DNA of 51,295 nucleotides from assembly GCA_964559125.1 (NCBI GenBank), contig CAZLGW010000041.1, positions 1-51,295 of the forward strand, read 5' to 3'. The notes under the pieces were generated by a model. The model made no database searches and had not been told where the DNA came from. It saw only the letters and a program-made list of their open reading frames with translations. Numbering within the stretch: position 1 is the stretch's first letter; the number at the start of each line of letters is the position of its first letter. The DNA comes from Ravibacter sp964559125 (GTDB lineage: Bacteria > Bacteroidota > Bacteroidia > Cytophagales > Spirosomataceae). The position numbers and the translations under genes were made by a program. Shown piece by piece: positions 17,740-25,518 of this stretch.

Positions 17740-19154
17740 TGTCTTTTTGTTTGTTTGTGGAGCAACGCTAAAAATTCACGGGTCATGGTTTCTTTGTCCA
17801 GGCTGGCATTGGTGCCATGAAACCATTTCTCCAGCAGGAGCTTGTTCACGTTGTCTTCCTTGAAGCCTGCATTCCGGAGCTTTCTGATCAGATCGGTGTC
17901 GCTGGCGGTTATAAGCGACTCATCAAATCCGTTTACGCTAAGCAGTGCGTGCTTTCTGATCAACAGAGCACTTGGTATGAAGCTGCGGTGTTCTTCAAAC
18001 AAGGCTTTTGAGAAGCGGGGAGGCAGCACCACCCCTTCATGGCAGAGAAAGTGTTGGTTGCACGTTACAAAGGCGCAATAGGGGTCCGTTTTTAGGAGAT
18101 CCCATTGTTCGCGAAGTTTATCGGGCAGCCAGAGGTCGTCCTGGTCCAGGAATGCTACAATTTCTCCGCCGGCCTCCCCGATTCCTTTATTCCTGGCTGC
18201 CGCAACACCGGCATTTTCCTGCCGGATCACTTTTGCTTCCGGGTACTGTTGCCTGATATAGTCAGCGCCGTCGTCGGTAGATCCGTCGTCTACTACAATG
18301 AGCTCCCAGTTTGTGTAGGTTTGGGCCAATACGCCTTCTATCGTTTTGCCAACCAGGTTTTTCCCGTTGTAAAGGGGTATGATAATGCTTATAAGCGGAT
18401 CGTCCTGCTGTATCCTGAAGTCTTTCATTTGGGGGATATTCTGGTTGAGAGTCATATTTTTTCTCCGGTTTACCGATTTATGGAGGACTTGCAGGAGTTG
18501 CAGATCGCCTATTTGTTTTTCAAACGACATGTTGTTCCCGTGCACGTGATAGAGCAGGGTAGTCGCCTCTGAGATGGCTATTCCGGTATTACTCTCCCGT
18601 AACCGCAACCACCAGTCTACATCTTCGCTGAACCTCAGGGATTCATCAAAAAAGAAGCCTTTTTCAAATATGCTTTTCTTTGCCAGGAGGGCACCCAGGT
18701 GTACATGCGTGATCCTGTTCTGGTTATCTTCATACTGCATGTTCACCGGCGGAAGCCCCTCGTCGACTATGTATTTTATTTTTCCGCCTGCCACTTCGAC
18801 AGACGGGTTATCGAAAAACGGCAGCAGCAGGCTTATTTTGTCAGGAGGCCATTCATCGTCAGCATCCAGGAAGCTGATAAAGTCTCCATGTGCCTCTCTG
18901 ATTCCGGCATTCCGGGCGGCGGAAGGGCCTGAGGGCCTGTCAAGGTGCAGCAGCCGGCATTGCGGGTAGTCGGCCGGCAGTTGCCCGAGAAAGGACAGGT
19001 ACTGAGTTTCGGAGGCATCGTTAATGATGATGATTTCTACGCTACATTTACCCTCGGTGAGCGCATCCTGGGAAAGAATGCTCCGGATGGCCCGTCCGAG
19101 CTCCGGCCCGTTGTTGCGGGTCGGTATAATCACGCTAATTCCAGGACAGCTCAT
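17736..19154 (-). CDS. Tandem-domain GT2 glycosyltransferase
   Basis: 472 residues carrying two complete GT2 catalytic domains. Domain 1 (about 5-230) has ISVIIPTRNNGPELGRAIRS and DADD at 97-100. Domain 2 (about 254-472) has ISIIIPLYNGKNLVGKTIEG, VVDDGSTDDG and DQDD at 337-340. The domains differ enough to suggest an old fusion or duplication with possibly distinct sugars. The gene overlaps its upstream kinase neighbour by 20 bp and the downstream GT2 by four. Such double enzymes can add two sugars in sequence; that is inference here. Confidence 0.9.
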   Translation of the reverse strand: MSCPGISVIIPTRNNGPELGRAIRSILSQDALTEGKCSVEIIIINDASETQYLSFLGQLPADYPQCRLLHLDRPSGPSAARNAGIREAHGDFISFLDADDEWPPDKISLLLPFFDNPSVEVAGGKIKYIVDEGLPPVNMQYEDNQNRITHVHLGALLAKKSIFEKGFFFDESLRFSEDVDWWLRLRESNTGIAISEATTLLYHVHGNNMSFEKQIGDLQLLQVLHKSVNRRKNMTLNQNIPQMKDFRIQQDDPLISIIIPLYNGKNLVGKTIEGVLAQTYTNWELIVVDDGSTDDGADYIRQQYPEAKVIRQENAGVAAARNKGIGEAGGEIVAFLDQDDLWLPDKLREQWDLLKTDPYCAFVTCNQHFLCHEGVVLPPRFSKALFEEHRSFIPSALLIRKHALLSVNGFDESLITASDTDLIRKLRNAGFKEDNVNKLLLEKWFHGTNASLDKETMTREFLALLHKQTKRQ

Positions 19155-20190
19155 GGGTAGAGAAATCTGTAAATGATGTATTGAAATGGGTCAGATCGTA
19201 GCCCAGTTTCCAGTGGTAGGAAGGCAGGGAGGCCGATATTTCCATTAACTTTTTATAGGAAGCCTCGCGGTTATGCGGCAGGTGGTGAAGTGTAGTCGGC
19301 GCCATAGCCAGGAGGGCCCGGGAAGAGTTTGTTTTTTCGAATGAGGTATGTTCGAGGCCGCTTACCCGCGGCAGCAAAATCGCTTTGAGCCTGGCTTGCC
19401 CGATTCCGGAGCCGGGGAACAGCTCTAATACATGAAAAATGGCTTTTTGTTCCTTGTAAGTATCCTTATTCGTAACAAAGGGGATCCAATCCCGGAAGCG
19501 GTTATGAAGATTTTCCGGCTCAACTTTGGCGGTCTGGAAAAGAGTATGAACCGATGGACCGTCATTTCCCTGTTCAACCCAAACGTAATCATCTCCCAGG
19601 TATTGAAATCCCCGGCGGAGCAGTTGCAGGCATGAGGTTGATTTGCCGGAGCCGCTTTGACCGGTAATCAATATCCCGGAACCCTTATACGCCAGCGCGC
19701 CGGCATGGATTAACTGAGCCGGAAGATCGTAGGTCCAGAAGTGAAACAAGACCCGAAAAGAAAACGTAGACTCCCACCACGGCACATCGTCGGGGGTTTG
19801 CGCCCAGTATATTCCCGTGCGTTTCGTCCGGGAATAAAGGAAAAACTGTTTTTGCCAGGGTTGGAAAAATATCTGGATTTCATCCTGTGCAAGATCGGGG
19901 TTATATCCCTGATTGTTAAAACCATTCCAGGGAGGCGCTTTTACCTTTGATGCGAGGTTCTGGTTTGTAGCATACCATATGGTGAACTCAGGAATACTCC
20001 CGTCGTCCGGACTGATGAGATGAGCCAGGGAAGGTAAAAACCGGTCTCTTAACCCCGGAGACGGCGTTTTTAGATGAACGGTGCGTCCGGCCAGCGATAG
20101 CTGGTCTGTATGGAGGGTATCGGCAGAAGTAATCAGCGACAACACCTCTTCGAAGTAAGCTGCAGGAGTCAACCAGCTAAGCCTTTTCAT
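19135..20190 (-). CDS. HprK-like (HPr kinase-related) serine kinase
   Basis: 351 residues. The C-terminal half matches the HPr-kinase fold: IHAGAL at 161-166, P-loop GQSGSGKST (177-185) and LGDDYVWV (198-205), the family's acidic motif. The N-terminal ~140 residues are specific to the HprK-related kinases of peptide clusters, not to true HPr kinase. In lasso-peptide clusters relatives phosphorylate the C-terminal serine of the precursor. Here the gene overlaps the PqqD-like gene by 14 bp and leads into glycosyltransferases, so a peptide substrate is plausible but not visible. Confidence 0.82.
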   Translation of the reverse strand: MKRLSWLTPAAYFEEVLSLITSADTLHTDQLSLAGRTVHLKTPSPGLRDRFLPSLAHLISPDDGSIPEFTIWYATNQNLASKVKAPPWNGFNNQGYNPDLAQDEIQIFFQPWQKQFFLYSRTKRTGIYWAQTPDDVPWWESTFSFRVLFHFWTYDLPAQLIHAGALAYKGSGILITGQSGSGKSTSCLQLLRRGFQYLGDDYVWVEQGNDGPSVHTLFQTAKVEPENLHNRFRDWIPFVTNKDTYKEQKAIFHVLELFPGSGIGQARLKAILLPRVSGLEHTSFEKTNSSRALLAMAPTTLHHLPHNREASYKKLMEISASLPSYHWKLGYDLTHFNTSFTDFSTHELSWN

Positions 20191-20590
20191 TATCCTTCAC
20201 TGACCATCCATCTTCATCTACGTCATGTATAGGATCGAGCATCAGCAGGTCCTGCATGTCGGCATAGCGGTTAAATCTCGAGGGGATATACCGGTCGGGG
20301 ATCAGGGTGGGGTTGGGTTCGCCGGGGATTGAGGCAACGCCTTCCCTGATAATGTCTTCGTTCAGCAGCTCCCGGAAGATGCCGGTAAGCTCTTTTTGAA
20401 TGGTGTCGGCGTGATCCGGAAGGGCTTCTGCCAGCCGGAGGATAACGGGCTCGGAGGCTTCGAACGGTAGTGCATTTACCAATGCAACAGCCGAACCCTG
20501 AATACTGTAATAAAGACCGGTATCCAGGTTTGCGATAATGTATTCACCGTCAAATATATCTGACGCTAGTCTTGGGTTTAGGATAAACAT
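20177..20590 (-). CDS. PqqD-family peptide-binding protein (RiPP recognition element)
   Basis: 137 residues from ATG 20590; the frame is open to 20665 but the extra 25 residues are not PqqD-like. The PqqD fold is visible: a beta segment EYIIANLDTGLYYSIQGSA followed by helices (VILRLAEALPDHADTIQKEL) and FRELLNEDIIRE. Such domains bind leader peptides and hand them to tailoring enzymes. A C-terminal extension contains MQDLLMLDPIHDVDEDGW, an acidic tail outside the PqqD fold. It is the first gene of the minus-strand operon and overlaps the kinase gene by 14 bp. Confidence 0.8.
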   Translation of the reverse strand: MFILNPRLASDIFDGEYIIANLDTGLYYSIQGSAVALVNALPFEASEPVILRLAEALPDHADTIQKELTGIFRELLNEDIIREGVASIPGEPNPTLIPDRYIPSRFNRYADMQDLLMLDPIHDVDEDGWSVKDNEKA

Positions 20591-20794
20591 GGTGCATAGA
20601 GGAATAGTTAAAACGAATTTACGATAGAAATTTAGAATGAAAAATATTTCTACGTGGTTTCTCAAGTTTTTTTATTAAACGGATGAGCCGTTCAGATACT
20701 TTTTATATTTCGCTGCAAAGGGTATTTTCCAATATTTGTTCAGCAGGAGAAAAATGATTCAGTAAATTAGCTCCGTGATTTGTTCTTCAAAACT

Positions 20795-21277
20795 ATGATT
20801 CCATTCCGTATCGGGCAGGGCTACGATATCCACCAGTTGGAAGAAGGCCGGGATTTCTGGCTGGGAGGAATTAAGATTCCGCATACCCATGGAGCGAAAG
20901 GGCATTCTGACGCTGACGTAGTGTGCCATTCCCTCTGCGATGCCTTACTCGGAGCTGCCGGCCTCAGGAATATCGGCTATTATTTTTCTGATATGGATCC
21001 GCAGTGGAAAGGCGTGGATAGCAAGATCCTGCTGGACAAGTCGCTTCAGATGGTCAGGGAGAAAGGCTATGAAGTGGGGAATGTAGACGTTACAATTGTC
21101 CTTCAGCAGCCGAAAATCAATCCTTATATTGAAGAAATGAAAAACTGCCTCGCCGGCGTTATGGCAATAGACGCAGATCAAATCTCAATAAAGGCCACTA
21201 CTTCGGAGCATATGGGTTTTGTAGGCAGGGAAGAAGGGATACTGGCGCTGGCTGTGGCAATGATTTATAAAAAATAA
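20795..21277 (+). CDS. ispF: 2-C-methyl-D-erythritol 2,4-cyclodiphosphate synthase
   Basis: 160 residues from ATG 20795; a TTG at 20780 would add five residues but the ATG gives the usual start, MIPFRIGQGYDIH. The enzyme converts CDP-ME 2-phosphate to MEcPP in the non-mevalonate isoprenoid pathway. Signature features are GQGYDIHQL (Asp/His metal ligands), the GHSDADVVCHSLCDALLGA motif, and the C-terminal KATTSEHMGFVGREEGI. Length and motifs are typical. It is divergent from the PqqD operon and followed by an amidohydrolase after 52 bp. Confidence 0.97.
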   Translation: MIPFRIGQGYDIHQLEEGRDFWLGGIKIPHTHGAKGHSDADVVCHSLCDALLGAAGLRNIGYYFSDMDPQWKGVDSKILLDKSLQMVREKGYEVGNVDVTIVLQQPKINPYIEEMKNCLAGVMAIDADQISIKATTSEHMGFVGREEGILALAVAMIYKK

Positions 21278-21329
21278 ACAACTTTTCAGATTCCCTTAAT
21301 TTTACCGGGGATATTCCATCAGGTTTGAT

Positions 21330-22451
21330 ATGAACAGACTTTCTTTTTTTGCCCTGCTTTTCATACTTATTTCCGGCGTCGGTAGCCGTGGCCAGGACGC
21401 TCCGCTGGGGTTCGAAGAATATGATCCCGTTTCGACGCTCAAAGTAGAGGAGCACGTTTTGAAAAGGGCTAAGTTCCCGTTTATAGACGTGCACAATCAC
21501 CAGGTCAGGATGCCTACCCAGGATCTGAAGGAGTTGCTCAGGCAGATGGATGAGCTGAATATGGCGATTATGGTGAATTTGAGCGGTCGTGGCTTTACCA
21601 GTAACCGGGATGAAAGCACTGCGCATCTTAAAGGCGCGATTGCTAATGCCAATAAGACCAATTCCTCGAGGCTGGTTGTGTTTACCAATCTTGTTTTCAG
21701 CGATTTCGGGTCGAAGGACTGGTCCGCACGGGCCGTAAAGCAGCTGGAGGATGATGTAAAAGCAGGAGCCAAAGGGCTTAAAATTTATAAAAGCCTGGGC
21801 TTTAGCGGTATTAAGGATGAAAACGGTAATCGCGTACCCGTTAATCACAAACGACTGGACCCTGTCTGGGCAAAATGCGGTGAGCTGGGCATACCGGTAT
21901 TGATCCATACTGCCGACGTAGCCTCTTTCTGGGACCCCCTGGATCGCTATAATGAGCGTTGGCTGGAGCTTAAAACCCATCCGGGGCGTAAACGAGGTCC
22001 CAATGATCCGGTACCTTTCGACTCCCTGATCGCGGAGCAGCACGATATTTTCAGGAAACATCCGAAAACTACTTTCATCAACGCCCATATGGGGTGGTAT
22101 CCGAATAACCTGAAGAAGCTGGACAGCCTGATGGAGGCATTTCCTAATATGGTGGTAGAGATAGGCGCCGTGATAGCGGAGCTGGGACGCCAGCCGAGAA
22201 CGGCATATAAGTTTTTCGAAAAGCACCAGGACCGGATCCTGTTCGGGAAAGATAGCTGGGTGCCTTCCGAGTATACTACATATTTCCGGGTGTTGGAAAC
22301 GGAAGACGAGTATTTCCCCTACCACAAGAAATATCACGCTTTCTGGCGTATGTACGGAATGGGATTGCCCGACAGTATTCTGAAGAAGATATATTATAAG
22401 AATGCGCTGCGGATTGTGCCGGGGCTGGATAAATCGTTGTTCCCGGAGTGA
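21330..22451 (+). CDS. Exported amidohydrolase-2 family (ACMSD-like TIM barrel) protein
   Basis: 373 residues with an N-terminal signal peptide (MNRLSFFALLFILISGVGSRG). The mature part is a metal-dependent TIM-barrel hydrolase of the amidohydrolase-2 group: FIDVHNHQ near residue 53 (H-x-H metal motif), KGLKIYKSLG, VLIHTADV, FINAHMGW and FGKDSW, which supply further His and Asp ligands. Members hydrolyse or decarboxylate cyclic or aromatic acids; the substrate is unknown. A periplasmic location is predicted. It ends seven bases before the first ~140-bp structured repeat, which may act as its transcription end. Confidence 0.82.
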   Translation: MNRLSFFALLFILISGVGSRGQDAPLGFEEYDPVSTLKVEEHVLKRAKFPFIDVHNHQVRMPTQDLKELLRQMDELNMAIMVNLSGRGFTSNRDESTAHLKGAIANANKTNSSRLVVFTNLVFSDFGSKDWSARAVKQLEDDVKAGAKGLKIYKSLGFSGIKDENGNRVPVNHKRLDPVWAKCGELGIPVLIHTADVASFWDPLDRYNERWLELKTHPGRKRGPNDPVPFDSLIAEQHDIFRKHPKTTFINAHMGWYPNNLKKLDSLMEAFPNMVVEIGAVIAELGRQPRTAYKFFEKHQDRILFGKDSWVPSEYTTYFRVLETEDEYFPYHKKYHAFWRMYGMGLPDSILKKIYYKNALRIVPGLDKSLFPE

Positions 22452-22457
22452 TTTGGT

Positions 22458-22598
22458 CCCTGCTCTCCCTCGTCTCGGACGATGGGAGGGTGTTGTTTGG
22501 TCTCTGACCAATGGACGATTGTTTTAGTCAAGAATTGTGATATGCCGGTCTGAGACCGGCTTTCGCACTTCCACCGTCAGAGACGGGGAAGAGCAGAG
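22458..22598 (+). repeat. ~140-bp multi-hairpin repeat, copy 1
   Basis: Direct repeat, about 95% identical to 23421-23559. Its ends are imperfect inverted repeats (CTGCTCTCCCTCGTC at the left; GACGGGGAAGAGCAG at the right). Inside are hairpins with three-base loops: CGTC-TCG-GACG, TGGTC-TCT-GACCA, GCCGGTC-TGA-GACCGGC and CCGTC-AGA-GACGG. No coding capacity. MITE-like or REP/BIME-like. Confidence 0.9.
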
Positions 22599-22605
22599 TA
22601 AGTTT

Positions 22606-22896
22606 TCAGATCTCTATAGAAATTTTCACTTTTCCGCCCAACCCTTTCTCTACAATATCGAAAAGGGTTTTCAGGGTCAGGTTGCCTCCGTTGTTTTCTA
22701 CCCGGGAAATATACTCGCGTTTTTTGTTAACAAGACCGGCCAGCTCAGATTGTGTCATTTGTTTTTCTTCACGTGCTTTTTTAAGTAAAAGCCCGACTTT
22801 GAAAGACTCAAACTCCCGATCAAGTGTATCTCTTCTTTCCGTTCCTTTGGTTCCGTAAACCGTGTCCTTTATTTCTTTCCAGCTTTTAGTTTCCAT
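22606..22896 (-). CDS. HigA-type XRE antitoxin
   Basis: 96 residues. A helix-turn-helix of the Cro/C1 (XRE) type spans about residues 36-90: LLLKKAREEKQMTQSELAGL, then KREYISRVENNGGNLTLKTL. The ~35-residue N-terminal part is charged. The gene overlaps the upstream toxin gene by 11 bases, and the toxin comes first, which is the HigBA order. The protein should bind and neutralise the toxin and repress the operon. It ends seven bases from copy 1 of the flanking repeat. Confidence 0.88.
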   Translation of the reverse strand: METKSWKEIKDTVYGTKGTERRDTLDREFESFKVGLLLKKAREEKQMTQSELAGLVNKKREYISRVENNGGNLTLKTLFDIVEKGLGGKVKISIEI

Positions 22897-23239
22897 TTTC
22901 TTTAGCTTTTTGCTGATAATACTCTAGCATAATTTTCTTCGCTTTTTCGATCTCTCCTTTCGGTGTTTTTGCTGTTTTCTTTTGAAATCCGTTTATCAGA
23001 ATGACTAAGCGTTCCCCGTCAAAAAAGCAAAACACCCGCCATATATTTGATTCAAGTTGAATTCTCGCTTCATACAAACCCGTGGTCCCGGCTATATGTT
23101 TCAGATAGTTTGAAGGTACGCGTTCAAGTGTTTCTATTGCCTCTATAATTTTGAAAATTTTATCCTGAACCTTCTGGGGCTGTATTGAAAGGAAATCTTC
23201 AAAATAGTGTTTGAACGCAATAACTTCTCTTACTTTCAT
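22886..23239 (-). CDS. HigB/RelE-type toxin (phage Gp49-like)
   Basis: 117 residues of the RelE/HigB mRNA-interferase superfamily. The core shows LYEARIQLESNIWRVFCFFD followed by LVILINGFQKKTAKTPKGEI, the classic Gp49/HigB signature with its basic C-terminal strand and helix. Such toxins cleave mRNA on the ribosome. It precedes and overlaps its antitoxin gene. Upstream on the minus strand is an A/T-rich region with two copies of a 10-bp direct repeat, a likely operator. The module is flanked by near-identical structured repeats. Confidence 0.9.
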   Translation of the reverse strand: MKVREVIAFKHYFEDFLSIQPQKVQDKIFKIIEAIETLERVPSNYLKHIAGTTGLYEARIQLESNIWRVFCFFDGERLVILINGFQKKTAKTPKGEIEKAKKIMLEYYQQKAKENGN

Positions 23240-23246
23240 TAGAATA

Positions 23247-23289
23247 TATAGTATGTTAATGTCTTGATTATAAAGTAATTATAGTATGT
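23247..23289 (-). promoter_or_regulatory. Putative HigA operator: paired 10-bp direct repeats
   Basis: TATAGTATGT occurs at 23247-23256 and again at 23280-23289, with starts 33 bp apart (about three helical turns), immediately upstream of the toxin ATG at 23239. The DNA between holds a TATAAT on the minus strand. This is the arrangement expected for antitoxin autorepression. The remaining 23290-23420 contains no gene. Confidence 0.45.
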
Positions 23290-23420
23290 ATTTGCGTTTC
23301 GCTGGTATTAAAAATGCTGTCCGACAGGTGACACCCTTTTTAATATCTGGCGAGCACAAAGGTAACTTAAAAGTTATAACAATCCGAATGCCTTTAATTA
23401 TTATCACAACTCTTTATCCC

Positions 23421-23559
23421 CCCTGCTCTCCCTCGTCGGACGATGGGAGGGTGTTGTTTGGTCTCTGACCAATGGACGATTGTTTTAGCAAAGAATTGTG
23501 ATATGCCGGTCAGAGACCGGCTTTCGCGCTTCCACCGTCGGAGACGGGGAAGAGCAGAG
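23421..23559 (+). repeat. ~140-bp multi-hairpin repeat, copy 2
   Basis: Second copy of the element at 22458, in the same orientation, on the far side of the toxin-antitoxin module. It differs by one 2-bp indel and about six substitutions. The hairpin stems are unchanged; several differences fall in the loops (for example GCCGGTC-AGA-GACCGGC here). Confidence 0.9.
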
Positions 23560-23586
23560 AAATTAAGTAGTATAAATTCTCTCGTC

Positions 23587-25482
23587 TTACCAGCCTCCGC
23601 CGCCTCCCCCTCCGCCGCCTCCGCCGGACGAACCTCCGCCTCCAGAACCGCTGCTACTGCTGCTGTCGGTTGAGGCAGAGCTGAGGGATCGTGTCAGACC
23701 GCTGCCAAGACTCTCCCCGATGCTGCCCGGGAAGTGATGCATATCGCGGTTGCCGGAATACCAGCCATGATTGTATTCTGTTGCATTTTGTAGCAGCATA
23801 CTTTCAAATTTTGCACCCCATATTTTATCGACTCCCAGTACCATTGCATACGGCAGGTATTTCTCAAAAATTTCGGGTGTCATCTTCGGCGGATTGTTAA
23901 ACCGGATCAACTGGTTCTCTGCGGCGCCCATATACATTTTGAAGCCATCGATAAGTGACCGCACGCGCAGCAGTTCGGGCTCCGGCTGACGGATCAGGTA
24001 ATTGAAAATGGCAAGTATCGTCACGCTGACGACAAGGAAAAGAAAACAAAGGGTAAATGGATCGACCGTTCCGTCAAACTGGTACCATATATAACCTCCG
24101 GCGGCTACTTCCAGCAGCGGTAAGATCCAGGCCCACCCCGAGGTAAAGTTGCCGGCTGAGACAAAAATGAGAAATGAGACAGCCATAACACCATAGAGGA
24201 TTGCCCCGATAACCAGTTTTGAGTAATCGAAGAGGTGCTGGTAGCTTAGATATAGCCCTGTCCAGTATATGGCGGAAATTGCAAGAAATAACAGGAAAGT
24301 CAGTCCCCGGTTGTGCCCTTTGCCGAGCATGGATCGATTCCAGTTGGTTATGCTGAGCATAAAAAGACTAACGGCTGTTGCTACCGAAGAGTTATATTTT
24401 CCTGTGAGATCAAGGCTGTTACTGTAGCCAGGGAATAACCCCTGCAATAGTCCTTTTTCCTCAGTACTCAGATCATTACCCTCGTTTTTCAGCTTTTCGA
24501 TTGTGTAGTGCGTCTTTCCAAGTAAGCCGGTTTTAGGAATTTCAGTTATTCTTATATAGCCCTTCACCGCCATATCGACCAAGGCGGCAGTCAACAGGTT
24601 GTTTTTGTAAATGCCACTGGCAATATAACCCATCGAAGCCGGCGACAACCGGTCGGGTATATCGAATTGCGGTACGACAGTCGGGGATTCATGATCTCTT
24701 CCATACCGGAACCACAACCCAAACATGAGCGCGAGGAGTACGCCTCCGGCACCTCCCAGTATTTTGCCAAAGGTCTCCGTTTTCAGCCAGGAAGGGGTCT
24801 GGGGTTGATTGACGATTCCTTTGGTAAAACCTATCGCAATAGTGAGCCCTTCGTATTCTTTCAGCTCCGATGCCGTCCAGGTGACGGAACCGGGTGCGGG
24901 CAGATCTGAGTTGCAATTGGTTTCGGTACTTCCTGCAAAGCCGGTATAGCAGGCATGCTGAAGCACCTTAGCCCCATCCGGAAGATAGATCGCGGCACTT
25001 GCTTTTTCGATTTCAAACGACCATTCATTGCCGGTAACATTCCAGTATAGCTCGTCAAAATCGTCGAAATAGCCGATTTGACGCCAGGTTTCATAGGTGA
25101 TTTCATATTCATATACGTCGGGCTGGAGATAGATATCCTCATCGCCTATGTAAATTGCTAAATGACCGTCTTCATGTTTTGTCTGATATTTCTCTGCGCT
25201 GCCGTTTTTCTTCACCGATACGACTTCATACTTACAATTTACCGTACGGCCGGCCAGGGTCCTCGTCAGGGGAATCATTCTGAAAATTCCCCGCTGTATC
25301 TCTACTCCCATAGCGTTAACCCTGATCGTCTCTGTGACAGTCAGTTTGGAGGAAGTATCTACTACGATGTCGGAATGAAAAGAGAGTATCCGTTCTTTAT
25401 CAGGAGTAAAAGAGAGAGCTGTCAGCGGCAATATTGCCAGGGCCAATGCCGGCAGTATTTTCAGGAGGCGACTTATTAACAT
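23587..25482 (-). CDS. DUF2207-family membrane protein
   Basis: 631 residues. A signal peptide (MLISRLLKILPALALAILPLTALSF) is followed by a ~220-residue extracytoplasmic domain with the DUF2207 pattern (FHSDIVVDTSSKLTVTETI; RGIFRMIPLT). A membrane span follows near 235-255 (ILGGAGGVLLALMFGLWF), then a cytoplasmic stretch, then more membrane segments around 390-490. The C-terminus is a Ser/Gly tail ending in a run of glycines and Trp, common in this family. It lies just downstream of a lemA-like gene, a recurring pairing. Function unknown; an envelope or stress role is often suggested. Confidence 0.88.
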   Translation of the reverse strand: MLISRLLKILPALALAILPLTALSFTPDKERILSFHSDIVVDTSSKLTVTETIRVNAMGVEIQRGIFRMIPLTRTLAGRTVNCKYEVVSVKKNGSAEKYQTKHEDGHLAIYIGDEDIYLQPDVYEYEITYETWRQIGYFDDFDELYWNVTGNEWSFEIEKASAAIYLPDGAKVLQHACYTGFAGSTETNCNSDLPAPGSVTWTASELKEYEGLTIAIGFTKGIVNQPQTPSWLKTETFGKILGGAGGVLLALMFGLWFRYGRDHESPTVVPQFDIPDRLSPASMGYIASGIYKNNLLTAALVDMAVKGYIRITEIPKTGLLGKTHYTIEKLKNEGNDLSTEEKGLLQGLFPGYSNSLDLTGKYNSSVATAVSLFMLSITNWNRSMLGKGHNRGLTFLLFLAISAIYWTGLYLSYQHLFDYSKLVIGAILYGVMAVSFLIFVSAGNFTSGWAWILPLLEVAAGGYIWYQFDGTVDPFTLCFLFLVVSVTILAIFNYLIRQPEPELLRVRSLIDGFKMYMGAAENQLIRFNNPPKMTPEIFEKYLPYAMVLGVDKIWGAKFESMLLQNATEYNHGWYSGNRDMHHFPGSIGESLGSGLTRSLSSASTDSSSSSGSGGGGSSGGGGGGGGGGGW

Positions 25483-25518
25483 AATTCATCAGGGGTAAGG
25501 GGCTGGTCTTTTTCCTGT

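Noticed and set aside
14355..20590. Calling the operon a lasso-peptide cluster
   Set aside because: The defining macrocyclase, peptidase and precursor genes are not in the window, and two GT2 genes are not typical. Kept as a relative of such clusters only.
20591..20794. Possible precursor-peptide gene upstream of the PqqD-like gene
   Set aside because: The minus strand here gives only an in-frame extension of the PqqD gene and no separate ORF with a Gly- or Cys-type processing site.
21198..22511. A 437-codon open frame on the minus strand opposite ispF and the amidohydrolase gene
   Set aside because: Its product has no recognisable domain and is rich in His, Gln, Ile and Arg as expected from reading antisense codons. 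The plus-strand genes have clear family motifs.
23286..23468. A 60-codon plus-strand ORF between the toxin gene and repeat copy 2
   Set aside because: It runs into the structured repeat, has no domain and no promoter; most likely chance.
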